A stretch of 64,000 bases of DNA from Aequorivita aquimaris (GCF_001573155.1 NZ_JRWG01000008.1:1-64000), one strand, 5' to 3'; positions 24,573 to 33,412 are shown, numbered from the stretch's first letter. Program-made: numbers and translations. The notes: generated by a model not told the origin, from the sequence alone.

Positions 24573-26543
24573 TTATGTTTTCTTCAGTTCAATAGGTTCT
24601 TCCGATTGAATTTTTATCAACGTTTCAAAAAATTGTCGCAATGCTGGATAGGCTTCAGCCGGGAAATTAGTTGTGTTCAATTTTGCACTTAGCCTAACAT
24701 TTACCCTGCTGCCCGAAACATCATAAACAACCGAAAGCTCGCCATCATTATTTGGAAGTTTCAGTATTTTGTTTTCGGGGACCTTTACTATTTCATATTG
24801 GTCTTTCACATCAATTGAAACCAAATAATTGTTGATAACCGGAAAACCAAAATCTATTGGATAATTACGGGTTTCTTTTGAAAATGGATTTTCAGAAAAA
24901 TAAGTTTGCATTAAAAAAGGATATACAAAAAGCTTGTTGCCCACGGGCTGCTCATGTATGGACATATCATAATTTTCTTTATAGGGCTGCTCTAAATCTT
25001 TTTCGTTTTCAATTTGAAAGTTGGTAATATCTAAAGCTTCATTTCGGTTTTGCTTTCTTTTTATGATATCTTCTTTTCTTCTATTATTATTTACGGTTCG
25101 TTTTGGAACGGCTATATAGCCCGTTGAAACTTCGCTCACTTTTCCTGAAAATATGCCTTGTTCATTTGGTGCCAATTGCATATTTACATAGTGCATGTTT
25201 TTGTTTATAGGATCAATGGGCTCCCAAAAACTACCTTTTTTAAAATCCATTACGCGACCTTGCTGGCAGAGATCACGAAATGGCAATACTCCGAAGGGAG
25301 TGTGTTTATCGGTAGCGTCCAAAAGATATTTTTCATCCCCAATTTTAAGATAAACAAGGGCATAGATGAAAGGACTTATTACGGGATACTGCATTGTGGG
25401 GGGCGTAAAATCACGTGTGGAAATAAGCATTATTTTTGCATCCATTCCTGCGGCTTCCAAAGCATTTATCAAAGCAAGATTTATTTCAGAACTGTTACCG
25501 GATTTACGTTCAAAAGCTTCTTTAACACGCACATCAGATAAGATACGGTATTTGCCGTTCCATGTCATATGGTCTTGAATATAATAATAAATTGCTTTTG
25601 CTTTTTCAAGATCATTCCCAGTTGAATAAACTGAAGCAGGCAAGACATCTTTAAAAAAACTTTCATATTTTAATTGACGACCTAAGTCCTTGTCGTATCT
25701 ATAATAATTGTCTACATCATCCCAGGAGCGGGTATAGGAATGCTTGTTTTCTGCAAAATCTACGTATTCTATGAGTTCATACACCATTGCTGCCAGATAA
25801 TAATTAGACGAAAGCATATGATTTTCTTTTTTAGCAGCAGGAACATCTTTCATGGCATAGGTTGCTATTTCACAATCTGCTTGTACATCAAATCCTTCAA
25901 TGGCAAAACAACCTTTTGTCTTTTCGGCTTTGTTGATATATAGCGGTAGGTTTCCGTATAATGTACGGTTATACTTAAAATTTCCTGGCAGTTCGGTATG
26001 AAATTCAGAATACATTACAGGTAGTGATCCTTGAAACCGCCACCCGCCAAAATTTGATAAATGGCTTGTTTCTATTCTGTAGGTATATTCTAGGATACTG
26101 CCGTCTTTAATGTTTGGAAAAGTGAATTTTTTTAAGGACCAATACGGGTTTTCATCTGTTTCGAATATATTGGCTTCATCTATAAACGTCTTTACTGTAC
26201 CATTATGAGTGATGGCAGTTATTTTGGTGATGTTTTCATTGTTGTTTTTTTCATTGTAAAAAGGAATTTCAACAGTAGCTTGATCAAAATTTTTAGCGTT
26301 AAAAACCTTCATTTTCACGTGAACTTCTTTTATAAGTTTCACATAGTTTTCAACTAATTCAAAATAATAATTACCTTTTTCAAATAAAACCACACCCGCA
26401 GCCTCTGGATCTTTGGAGTAGGATTGTAGCGCAAATTCTTCTGGGGTTGGGTTGCCAAAGTCTGCCGTTTCAGGTTGCTGAGAAAATGAAACACCACAAA
26501 GGGTAAGGGCTAAAATGAAACAACTAATTTTTAAAAATTTCAT
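24573..26543 (-). CDS. DUF3857/transglutaminase-fold secreted protein, paralogue 1
   Basis: 656 residues with a signal peptide (about 1-22, ending GVSFSQ). Residues about 50-215 match DUF3857 (KEVHVKMKVFNAKNFDQATVEIPFY, GTVKTFIDEANIFE, FTFPNIKDGSILEYTYRIETS). Residues about 300-420 have the transglutaminase-like core, but the position of the catalytic Cys is Ser351 (SGNSSEINLALINALEAAG) and the His of the usual HaW motif is replaced (PFIYALVYL); the Asp in LLDATDK remains. The protein is thus unlikely to be a working transglutaminase. The next gene upstream is a 668-residue-frame paralogue, 24 bases away. The product converges on the SDR gene with a 4-base gap. Confidence 0.88.
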   Translation of the reverse strand: MKFLKISCFILALTLCGVSFSQQPETADFGNPTPEEFALQSYSKDPEAAGVVLFEKGNYYFELVENYVKLIKEVHVKMKVFNAKNFDQATVEIPFYNEKNNNENITKITAITHNGTVKTFIDEANIFETDENPYWSLKKFTFPNIKDGSILEYTYRIETSHLSNFGGWRFQGSLPVMYSEFHTELPGNFKYNRTLYGNLPLYINKAEKTKGCFAIEGFDVQADCEIATYAMKDVPAAKKENHMLSSNYYLAAMVYELIEYVDFAENKHSYTRSWDDVDNYYRYDKDLGRQLKYESFFKDVLPASVYSTGNDLEKAKAIYYYIQDHMTWNGKYRILSDVRVKEAFERKSGNSSEINLALINALEAAGMDAKIMLISTRDFTPPTMQYPVISPFIYALVYLKIGDEKYLLDATDKHTPFGVLPFRDLCQQGRVMDFKKGSFWEPIDPINKNMHYVNMQLAPNEQGIFSGKVSEVSTGYIAVPKRTVNNNRRKEDIIKRKQNRNEALDITNFQIENEKDLEQPYKENYDMSIHEQPVGNKLFVYPFLMQTYFSENPFSKETRNYPIDFGFPVINNYLVSIDVKDQYEIVKVPENKILKLPNNDGELSVVYDVSGSRVNVRLSAKLNTTNFPAEAYPALRQFFETLIKIQSEEPIELKKT

Positions 26544-26567
26544 AGATAACTTGTTTGAAATGATTTT

Positions 26568-28541
26568 TTATAGTTTCTTTAAAACAATTGATTCTTCTTT
26601 TAAAATGGTAATTATCGTTCCGAAATATTCTTTGAGAGATTGATAAGCATCTGAAGGAAATCGGTAAGTGTTAAGTTTCATGTTGAAACGGATGTTTATC
26701 TTGCCACCTTGAGCAACGTAGGTTACTGAACCCTCACCGTCATCGTTGGGCAATTTTATGCTTCGGCTGGTGGGCAGTTGCTCCACTTCGTATGTATTGC
26801 CTAAATCTATAGAAACTAAATAGGTGTTTGAAAACGGAAAGCCAAAATCTATTGGGTAACTACGCTCCTTCATTTTAAAGGGGTTTTCGTTGAGGTATGT
26901 TTTGTTGAAAAAAGGGTAAAGAATTACTTTGTCTCCCACCTTTTCGGGTTCTATGAAAATGTTGTAATTTTCCTTGAGCGGCTTTTCGATTTTCTTTATT
27001 TCCTCTACTTGATATTCCTCTATTTCAATACCTGCCTTTTCTTTTTGTTGGTCTTTAATATATTCTTGGAGGGTTTTTTCCTCAATGCTGTTTCTTTTTT
27101 CCAATGCTATGTAGCCGTAATTTGCTTGGTTCACTTTTCCGGTGAAGTTTCCATTTTCATCAGCAGTTATTTGGGCATTTACGTAGTGGATGTTTTTTTC
27201 ATAAGGTTCAATGGGCATCCAATAGCTTCCTTTTTTGAAATCTAATACGCGCGCTTGAATATTTAGGGCCCGAAATGGAATGATGCCAAATGGGGCTTGT
27301 TTATCTGTTGCGTCCAGCAGTATCATTTCATTGTTTATTATTAGTACCGCAACCACATAATTAAAATTGGAAAGTACTGGGTACATCTCAGTGGGCAATC
27401 CATTATTACGGGTAGAAAGAATAACGGATTTTGCATCGAGTTTGGCAGCTTCAAGTGCATTTACCAATGAAATGTTTATGGCCGTTACACTGCCCAGTTT
27501 ATCATCAAAAGCATCTTTTACATTAATGCCATAATTAAAATACCTCCCATTCCATGTATAGCTATCTTGAATAAAACTATATACTGCCTTAGCACGTTCT
27601 AGATCATCTTCAATGTCAAGAATGGAGCTGGGTATTTTTTTTTTAAAATAACTTTTTTTGTTTAGTTGTTCGCCAAAATCACTGCGGATTTCAAAACGAT
27701 GATCCACATCTTCCCAGTTTCGCGTAAAGACTTGATCAAAACCATAAAATGCTTTAAATGCCAAAGGTTCATACACCATTCTGGAAACATAATTTTTTTT
27801 AGATAGCATATAGCTTTCTTCCCTAAATGAAGGGACATCAATCATTACATATGTATCTAGCTCCGTATCAATATGTCCATTATTTGAAGGAAGCTTAAAA
27901 GCATCTTTAATAACCACTGCTTTTTCAATCGCTAACTTTTTGTCCCCATAAAGAATTCGGTTGTATCTAAAATGTGGTGGTAATTCGGTTTGGAATTTAC
28001 TATAAAGTGTTGGCAGCTCGTGTTGAAATTCCCACCCATCCAAATCATAAAAGTAAGGGCTTACAATGGTGTATGAATATTCTAAAATGCTTCCATTCTG
28101 TACATTTGGAAAAGTAAACGTTAGAACATTCCCGACCCCAGGTTTATGGGTTTTATAGAATGAACTGTTAGGTACAAAATTTTGAACTGCCCCGTTATGG
28201 GTTACGGCTTTATAGTCCTTTATTTCTTCGCCATAATATTCATTTCCTTCATAATATGGTATTTCTACAGTGGCGTAATCAAATTTTTTGGCATCAAAAA
28301 CTTTAATCTTTCTGTGTATTTCCTTTACTAATCTTACGGAGGTTCGCTTAACAATTGGTATTGCATAATATTTTCCGGATTCGTAAAGTATTAAACCTGT
28401 GGCATCCGGTTCGGCTTCATAACTTTTAAGATCAAATTCCTTTTGACTGGGCTTTCCAAACTCGTCAATACGATCTGATTGTGAATAGGAAAAGTATAGG
28501 TTGAAAACCAAGAAAATTAAAGCGATTTGTTTTGAATGCAT
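26568..28541 (-). CDS. DUF3857/transglutaminase-fold secreted protein, paralogue 2
   Basis: 657 residues from the ATG at 28541 (MHSKQIALIFLVFNLYFSYSQ signal); the frame extends 11 codons further. Same domain order as the downstream paralogue, sharing KEIHRKIKVFDAKKFDYATVEIPYY, FTFPNVQNGSILEYSYT, and LLDATDKQAPFGIIPFRAL. The catalytic Cys position holds Val352 (LGSVTAINISLVNALEAAK), so this copy also lacks the nucleophile. The two genes are clearly an old tandem duplication, since they differ at many positions. They probably form a two-gene operon of periplasmic or outer-surface proteins. Function unknown. Confidence 0.88.
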   Translation of the reverse strand: MHSKQIALIFLVFNLYFSYSQSDRIDEFGKPSQKEFDLKSYEAEPDATGLILYESGKYYAIPIVKRTSVRLVKEIHRKIKVFDAKKFDYATVEIPYYEGNEYYGEEIKDYKAVTHNGAVQNFVPNSSFYKTHKPGVGNVLTFTFPNVQNGSILEYSYTIVSPYFYDLDGWEFQHELPTLYSKFQTELPPHFRYNRILYGDKKLAIEKAVVIKDAFKLPSNNGHIDTELDTYVMIDVPSFREESYMLSKKNYVSRMVYEPLAFKAFYGFDQVFTRNWEDVDHRFEIRSDFGEQLNKKSYFKKKIPSSILDIEDDLERAKAVYSFIQDSYTWNGRYFNYGINVKDAFDDKLGSVTAINISLVNALEAAKLDAKSVILSTRNNGLPTEMYPVLSNFNYVVAVLIINNEMILLDATDKQAPFGIIPFRALNIQARVLDFKKGSYWMPIEPYEKNIHYVNAQITADENGNFTGKVNQANYGYIALEKRNSIEEKTLQEYIKDQQKEKAGIEIEEYQVEEIKKIEKPLKENYNIFIEPEKVGDKVILYPFFNKTYLNENPFKMKERSYPIDFGFPFSNTYLVSIDLGNTYEVEQLPTSRSIKLPNDDGEGSVTYVAQGGKINIRFNMKLNTYRFPSDAYQSLKEYFGTIITILKEESIVLKKL

Positions 28542-28604
28542 AAATTGTAACTGAGGCTTATTTGTGTTTCGCAAAATAAAATAAATATTGGAATTACAAA
28601 ATGA

Positions 28605-29273
28605 TCAAATACTGATAAAACGAAAGAGAAATTTTTTATAAAACCTATAGACCAATTTTAAAAACAGCCCGAAAAATATTGTAAATGCCCACGCTTCCAT
28701 ATTTTCAATGGGGTTTGTTATAATTGTGAACACATCCATAAAAAGACTTAGTGGATTGTGAAGAATATCCCAGGAATTCCACCGTAATACGCGCCCGAGA
28801 TACATACCGAAACTTACGGCAAAAGGAAGGATATTCAGGAATTTTAAAACTATTTTTTGGTTAAAATGCTTAAAGCACAATTGCTTCATTTCCTTAACCG
28901 AAACTACATAAAAAGCGAGTCCCGTAATTGCAAAAACCGAAATCATCAAGCTGTCAAAACCTATCCATTCCATTGGGCTTAGGCACAGGTGGATAAAATC
29001 TGTCAATAAATAGGGCGCATTGGGTAAAAACACCAACCAAAGGAACAATAGAATATAGAGTTTTACTTTTTTTAGTTGTTTGGCTGCCGACATGTAGATG
29101 GAAATAAAAAAAGGAATCATGGCTAATAATAGGTTCCAGACCAAAAAAAGATAGAAAAATGAATGGGTTATTTTTAAACGAACGGAAAGCAGAAAAATGC
29201 TAAAAACCGTCAATGAAAAAAGTGGAAATAGTAGATTGAAACGATCAAAGAGATATGTTTTTAGGGTTTTCAT
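28605..29273 (-). CDS. DUF1361 multi-pass membrane protein
   Basis: 222 residues, five to six transmembrane helices (for example LFPLFSLTVFSIFLLSVRL, FYLFLVWNLLLAMIPFFI, LYILLFLWLVFLPNAPYLL). The signatures LPNAPYLLTDFIHL and LGRVLRWNSWD are those I associate with DUF1361. Its start overlaps the end of the DUF2809 gene by 29 bases, the tightest coupling in this operon. Function unknown; the conserved Asp, His and Arg in loops suggest an enzyme or transporter of envelope material. Confidence 0.82.
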   Translation of the reverse strand: MKTLKTYLFDRFNLLFPLFSLTVFSIFLLSVRLKITHSFFYLFLVWNLLLAMIPFFISIYMSAAKQLKKVKLYILLFLWLVFLPNAPYLLTDFIHLCLSPMEWIGFDSLMISVFAITGLAFYVVSVKEMKQLCFKHFNQKIVLKFLNILPFAVSFGMYLGRVLRWNSWDILHNPLSLFMDVFTIITNPIENMEAWAFTIFFGLFLKLVYRFYKKFLFRFISI

Positions 29274-29640
29274 TTTTGATGGATATTTTTTCGATTAATA
29301 GAATTAGAATAAAGCCAATAGTGTAAGCTATCAAGTCCCAAACATCGAATACGGAGCCAATAATGGTTAACAGTATTTCTGACTTTATATTAAGTTTTTC
29401 CGCGAGCTTTAAAAACTGCAGCAATTCCACAAAATAGGCAAAGGCCAATACGGAAACGGCAGTTTTGAGAATGTGTTTTTTTATAAAGATTTTCAGGAAG
29501 GAATACAATAACAGTATAACAAGCACATCGCCCAAAAAGCCTCTAATAAAGGGGCTGAAATGAAAATAGGCGATGGCAATTTCTGTTGCAAAGAGAATGC
29601 TTGTTGCCACAATATGTTTTATTGAAATAGAAAGCTTCAT
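29245..29640 (-). CDS. DUF2809 membrane protein
   Basis: 131 residues from the ATG at 29640, whose ATGA overlaps the stop of the YdcF-like gene; a longer frame would start inside that gene. About four transmembrane segments, with the DUF2809 landmarks FIRGFLGDVLVILLLYSF, FAYFVELLQFLKL and IGSVFDVWDLIAYTIGF. The role is not known; the position between YdcF/SanA and DUF1361 genes suggests an envelope task. Confidence 0.82.
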   Translation of the reverse strand: MKLSISIKHIVATSILFATEIAIAYFHFSPFIRGFLGDVLVILLLYSFLKIFIKKHILKTAVSVLAFAYFVELLQFLKLAEKLNIKSEILLTIIGSVFDVWDLIAYTIGFILILLIEKISIKNENPKNISL

Positions 29641-30290
29641 TGAATGACGATGGGTTCTCCCCAATATTTTGGCTGTGAATCAAAAAGAATATCGAGGCCG
29701 GCTTTGGTCCGCGCCAAGTATTCCCGAAGTTCTGTCTTTACGGAATACTTTCCCGAGACCGTTTGGGCATTGAAACCTATCGCGTGTATTCCTTTTTGCT
29801 TTGCCAAGAAAATGGCCCGTTCGTTATGGAATCTTTGTGAAATGACCGTAAAGCTATTCAGTCCAAAGATTTTTTGTGCCCTTAAAACAGAGTCCAGCGT
29901 ACTGAATCCGGCATAATCCAAGATTATTTTTTCTTCGGGTATTCCTAATAATACGAGGTCTTTTTTAAAAAGTGCGGGCTCGTTGTAATCTATTCTGCTA
30001 TTGTCGCCACTAATCAAAATAAAATCAATCTTTCCAGCTTTAAAAAGTTGCTCGGCGGCTTTAATTCTAAATAAATAATAAAGATTTATATCGCCATTGG
30101 CCATAAATTTTGAAGTACCTAAAAGCAATCCTACCCTGTTATGGGTAATTTTTTCAGCGTTTTGAAATGTTTGGTTTTCCGTTTCCAAAAGCACATAAGT
30201 ATCTATGCAGATAATCGCAAACAGTCCAAATGGGCTTAGCAATAAAGCCCATTTGAAAAGTTTTATAATTTTTTTGAAAATTGTTTTCAT
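29637..30290 (-). CDS. YdcF/SanA-family envelope protein (DUF218)
   Basis: 217 residues from the ATG at 30290; a TTG at 30299 is also in frame and its TTGA overlaps the creD stop. One N-terminal membrane helix (FKWALLLSPFGLFAIICIDTYVLL), then the DUF218 fold: VGLLLGTSKF, FILISGDNSRIDYNEPALFKKDLVLLGIP, DYAGFSTLDSVLRAQKIFGLNSFTVISQRFHNERAIFLAKQKGI. The signatures are those of SanA-type proteins, which in Enterobacteria affect outer-membrane permeability and vancomycin resistance at high temperature. Overlaps the DUF2809 start (ATGA). Confidence 0.85.
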   Translation of the reverse strand: MKTIFKKIIKLFKWALLLSPFGLFAIICIDTYVLLETENQTFQNAEKITHNRVGLLLGTSKFMANGDINLYYLFRIKAAEQLFKAGKIDFILISGDNSRIDYNEPALFKKDLVLLGIPEEKIILDYAGFSTLDSVLRAQKIFGLNSFTVISQRFHNERAIFLAKQKGIHAIGFNAQTVSGKYSVKTELREYLARTKAGLDILFDSQPKYWGEPIVIQ

Positions 30291-30295
30291 CTTTT

Positions 30296-31642
30296 TCAAT
30301 CATTATTCCAATCAATCCGCCGCGATGCGAACATAATAATCGCCAAAATCAGGAATAGGCCAATACTACCTACCAAAAGCGCATAGTTTTCCAATTGGAT
30401 AATCACATAAATGAAACCATAAAGTGAAGCTAACGAAGCGCAAATAAGCAACGGAAACTTGAAACCTTTCAAAATGGCACGGGAATAGACCGTTATCAGC
30501 GCGAGTACCGAAACAGCCGCAATCGCGTACGCCTTGAAAAAATTGCTGTGTTCGGAAATGGAGATGAGCAATGTATAAAACATTACCAAGGCCAATCCAA
30601 TCATTACATATTGGAACGGATGGATATAGATTTTGCTCACCAACTGTATCAAGAGAAACACCAGTAGTGTTAGCCCAATGACCATAAACCCGTATTTGGC
30701 GGTGCGTTCGCTCTTTTGGTATTCGTCCACGGGAATGATAAGTTTGGTGCCGAAAGCAGAGGCTGAAAGGTCTGGCAAATGCCCGAAAAATGATTGTTCA
30801 AACTGTCTGTTTATTTGCAGGATGCGCCAGTTTGCGGTAAAACCGTCTTTGCTGATTTCCTTGTTGGTGTCTTCGGGCAAGAAGTTGCCGTCAAAACTAG
30901 GAGAGTGCCAGTTTGATTTCATGGTGGCATCGGTTTCTTTTCCTATGGGCAGAAACTTCAGGCTTTCGCTGCCGTTTATTTTTAAATCGAAGGAAAACGG
31001 AAGTGGTGCCGCAAATATTTCCTTGGCATTGGCAATGTAATTGCTTTGGATGGTGTTCAGATAATCCGTGGAATACTGTGGCGTCATGGAAAGGGCTTCC
31101 GAAGCTAAATTTACAACCGGCGTGGTCTTTATTCCCTTTAAATTTGAGGTTTTTAAAATAACGGTTGCCTTTTCCCAAAGGATGTTTTCGTCGGCAATAT
31201 CGGTGTCTGAAAAGTCAATTATGGGAAAATTTCCTTTTACTTCAATTGCCGCAGAATAGACCACCGATTCGTAAATACTTCGGTTTAGGGGTTTTGTGTC
31301 AACCTGCGATATAATGTTGAGTTTGTCGGGAAAGAAGTAAGCGTTCTCAATACTTTCCTTAGTTTTGGTATAATAGGAATTGCTCTTTTCATTAAAGATT
31401 TTTTCTTCGAAAATAACCTTATACGGAATTTTTAAAATAGGGCCGGAGAGCAGGACTTCATTTCCCCACTTTTCATTTATTTCCCGAACCACTTCCTCTT
31501 GTCTGTACGCTCTTTCGTTGATTAGTGATTTTACAAATTCCAAAGGGATCAATAAAACCAATAATAAAAATCCGACCACTAGCATCCTTGCGGTGATGGA
31601 ATTGCGCATCCAATTGCTGAATCTACTTTTTTTCTGTTCCAT
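30296..31642 (-). CDS. creD: CreD-family inner membrane protein
   Basis: 448 residues. N-terminal membrane helix about 20-40 (ARMLVVGFLLLVLLIPLEFV) with the typical following segment EFVKSLINERAYRQEEVVREINEKWG, a large periplasmic domain (about 45-320) with SGPILKIPYKV, and five or so C-terminal transmembrane helices from about 325 (YGFMVIGLTLLVFLLIQLVSKIYIHPFQYVMIGLALVMFYTLLISISEHSNF). CreD is the conserved target gene of CreBC-type systems and affects envelope and beta-lactam phenotypes in proteobacteria; here it is controlled next to a winged-helix regulator instead. Last codons overlap the YdcF gene region. Confidence 0.92.
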   Translation of the reverse strand: MEQKKSRFSNWMRNSITARMLVVGFLLLVLLIPLEFVKSLINERAYRQEEVVREINEKWGNEVLLSGPILKIPYKVIFEEKIFNEKSNSYYTKTKESIENAYFFPDKLNIISQVDTKPLNRSIYESVVYSAAIEVKGNFPIIDFSDTDIADENILWEKATVILKTSNLKGIKTTPVVNLASEALSMTPQYSTDYLNTIQSNYIANAKEIFAAPLPFSFDLKINGSESLKFLPIGKETDATMKSNWHSPSFDGNFLPEDTNKEISKDGFTANWRILQINRQFEQSFFGHLPDLSASAFGTKLIIPVDEYQKSERTAKYGFMVIGLTLLVFLLIQLVSKIYIHPFQYVMIGLALVMFYTLLISISEHSNFFKAYAIAAVSVLALITVYSRAILKGFKFPLLICASLASLYGFIYVIIQLENYALLVGSIGLFLILAIIMFASRRIDWNND

Positions 31643-31676
31643 AGTATATTAAAAGTTGTGATTAATAAATGTTTTT

Positions 31677-31991
31677 TTAAGATCCCGAGAAGGGAGATCC
31701 AAAGATGCCCACGGCAAGTTCGGCCCAAACTAAGAGAAACACTGTGAGCAGAAAGACGCAAAGAAGAAGGCGATGGCTGGTTTTTTTTATCTTTCTTAGG
31801 ACTAATTCACAAGAAATACCTACACCGTATAATAAAATTCCCATGACGGCAAAGTCCGAAACGTCCCAATTAACTTCGTCGGTTAATTGTGCAGCTATCA
31901 GTGGAATAAGCAATAATACTGTTGCGAACAGCAGAATGAGGTAGAGTCTTGTGTTTTTTGTTAATTTGAAATGGTTTCTTTTTGGAGACAT
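31677..31991 (-). CDS. Small three-span membrane protein
   Basis: 104 residues with three hydrophobic segments (LYLILLFATVLLLIPLIAAQL, FAVMGILLYGVGISCELVL, LLLCVFLLTVFLLVWAELAVGIFG) and the ending AELAVGIFGSPFSGS, which I have seen in small Bacteroidota membrane proteins of unknown role. It lies between the winged-helix regulator and creD. An inverted repeat (32028-32046) lies 37 bases before its start, so it is probably the first gene of the creD operon and under the regulator's control. Confidence 0.75.
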   Translation of the reverse strand: MSPKRNHFKLTKNTRLYLILLFATVLLLIPLIAAQLTDEVNWDVSDFAVMGILLYGVGISCELVLRKIKKTSHRLLLCVFLLTVFLLVWAELAVGIFGSPFSGS

Positions 31992-32027
31992 GGTTTAACT
32001 TTTTAATTGTTATTGATTAATATAAAG

Positions 32028-32046
32028 TACTTTGATTTTCAAAGTA
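32028..32046. promoter_or_regulatory. Operator-like palindrome TACTTTG-N5-CAAAGTA, copy 1
   Basis: TACTTTG ATTTT CAAAGTA, exact arms, between the regulator gene and the small membrane protein/creD operon. An identical-arm copy is at 32986-33004. Each lies just before a start codon of a gene set that includes or borders the winged-helix regulator, so it is the likely binding site of that regulator. Confidence 0.6.
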
Positions 32047-32067
32047 AAGAAATAAAAAAATATAATG

Positions 32068-32367
32068 TTATGTTTTTGGTTTTTGAATCAATTTTTCCAG
32101 GGCTTCGATATGTTTTTTGAAGGCTGCTTTTCCAAGGTTTGTTGCTGTATAATTTGTATTAGGCTTTCTTCCCACAAAACTTTTTTCCACCAAGATATAT
32201 TCAGCCTGTTCCAGCGCTTTTATGTGGCTGGCGAGATTGCCATCGGTAACGTCCAGCAATTCCTTTAGCCGGTTGAAATCGGCATCTTCATTAACTACCA
32301 ATATGCTCATAATCCCCAAACGGATACGATGATCAAAAAGTTTGTTTATGTTGTCTATAATGCCCAC
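32068..32367 (-). CDS. Winged-helix transcriptional regulator (HTH_34 type)
   Basis: 99 residues: a single winged helix-turn-helix domain (FDHRIRLGIMSILVVNEDADFNRLKELLDVTDGNLASHIKALEQAEYILVEKSFVGRKPNTNYTATNLGKAAFKKHIEAL). The wing (FVGRKPNTNYTAT) and the LGIMSIL start match the HTH_34/MarR-like regulators that bind as dimers. It is 2 bases downstream of the membrane protein gene 32370-32978 and probably represses both its own operon and the creD operon, because palindromes with identical arms precede each. Confidence 0.88.
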   Translation of the reverse strand: MGIIDNINKLFDHRIRLGIMSILVVNEDADFNRLKELLDVTDGNLASHIKALEQAEYILVEKSFVGRKPNTNYTATNLGKAAFKKHIEALEKLIQKPKT

Positions 32368-32369
32368 GC

Positions 32370-32978
32370 TTAACTTTTTCTTTCTTTAAGGTACATAATA
32401 CTTCCGTAGATAATATGAAAAAGCCCAAACCCTAACAACCAAAACCAAAATCCGTAGCCTGGAAGTGCGGCGCAGATAAGACCAGTGATTATTTGCGCAT
32501 AACCTAAATATTTCACATTGCCAATGGTATATTTTGAAGCGTTCACGAGTGCAAGTCCATAAAAAATAAGCATCAGTGAGGCGGTGAGGCCGTAATGCTG
32601 GCTGTTGAGCTTTATAATAATATATATTCCGCCGGTAACCAAAGGAATTAAAAAGTTGATCAGTAACCGTCGGGTAGTTGTATCCCAAATTTTTTCATTG
32701 TTTCTTTTTGCCCTTTGGGTTGTTAACAGATAAGCTGTTATTATACTGAGCAAAAGTACAGAGGCCAAAAGAACGAGCAGCAATTTAAAATTCCAACTAT
32801 GGAGGGTAAGAAACTCACCGGGTTTCGGGAAAAGATATGCATAGGCAATAGCTGCTCCTATGATAGCGTAGATACCTGCAAAAATACCGGAAAGGCCGCT
32901 AAGTGAAATAAACCGTGAGGAACGGTTCATTAGATTTTTGATTTCGCTGATGTCTTTTAGATAATCTTGCTCGCTCAT
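32370..32978 (-). CDS. Multi-pass membrane protein, partner of the winged-helix regulator
   Basis: 202 residues from the ATG at 32978; the frame extends 15 codons further upstream but would run through the palindrome at 32986-33004. Six transmembrane segments (for example FAGIYAIIGAAIAYAYLFP, NFKLLLVLLASVLLLSIITAYLL, LLINFLIPLVTGGIYIIIKL, YAQIITGLICAALPGYGFWFWLLGFGLF) and a short N-terminal part (DYLKDISEIKNLMNRSSRF). No named family. Gene order membrane protein - regulator - creD operon is consistent with a membrane sensor or stress-response module. Confidence 0.78.
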   Translation of the reverse strand: MSEQDYLKDISEIKNLMNRSSRFISLSGLSGIFAGIYAIIGAAIAYAYLFPKPGEFLTLHSWNFKLLLVLLASVLLLSIITAYLLTTQRAKRNNEKIWDTTTRRLLINFLIPLVTGGIYIIIKLNSQHYGLTASLMLIFYGLALVNASKYTIGNVKYLGYAQIITGLICAALPGYGFWFWLLGFGLFHIIYGSIMYLKERKS

Positions 32979-32985
32979 AATAAAG

Positions 32986-33004
32986 TACTTTGAAAAACAA
33001 AGTA
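32986..33004. promoter_or_regulatory. Operator-like palindrome TACTTTG-N5-CAAAGTA, copy 2
   Basis: TACTTTG AAAAA CAAAGTA, 7 bases upstream of the ATG at 32978. Shared flanks (AAAG before, AA after) extend the match with copy 1 at 32028-32046. Confidence 0.6.
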
Positions 33005-33177
33005 AATGTAAAAATTCTTTCAAACCAAATAAATCTTTGATAATATTTAGGTCGTGAAATTTAATATTTTAAAAAGTAAGAAATTACATACAGAAAAAAA
33101 GGGGGATTTCCCCCTTCAAATTCAGGGTTTTTCCTCTTGACTGGCATTGTCCTTCTTCGCATCTTTACACTATCAAA

Positions 33178-33247
33178 TTAATTGGGGAGTTAATTTTTGA
33201 CAAGAGGTTATAAGCTGTTTCTTTTTAGAAGCAGCTTTTCCTTTTTT
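33178..33247 (+). ncRNA. Candidate small RNA, unit A
   Basis: Starts TTAATTGGGGAGTTAATTTT, continues with GAGGTTATAAG, and ends in the hairpin AAGCTGTTTC/GAAGCAGCTT (33212-33237, one G-T pair) with a T-rich run. The same order of elements is seen in unit B. The 5' end is a guess. Confidence 0.4.
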
Positions 33248-33346
33248 AAGTTTAATGTCAAATTGTGAAAACAGGAAAAATCCTGTAAAAAAAGGGGGAA
33301 ATCCCTGTTGATTTACAAGAGATTATGTGCGATATTTGGATACTTA

Positions 33347-33412
33347 TTTAATTGGGGAGTTTTATAAGTATGAGGTTAAGGACTGTGCCCCCAATGGTCA
33401 CAGTCCTTTTTT
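33347..33412 (+). ncRNA. Candidate small RNA, unit B
   Basis: Starts TTTAATTGGGGAGTTTTATA, has GAGGTTAAGG, and ends in a perfect 10-bp hairpin AAGGACTGTG/CACAGTCCTT (33378-33408) with TTTTTT. Shares the 12-base AATTGGGGAGTT with unit A. Confidence 0.45.

Noticed and set aside
24573-28541. The two DUF3857 genes as an assembly duplication
   Set aside because: They differ at most positions outside the conserved motifs, so this is an old gene duplication.
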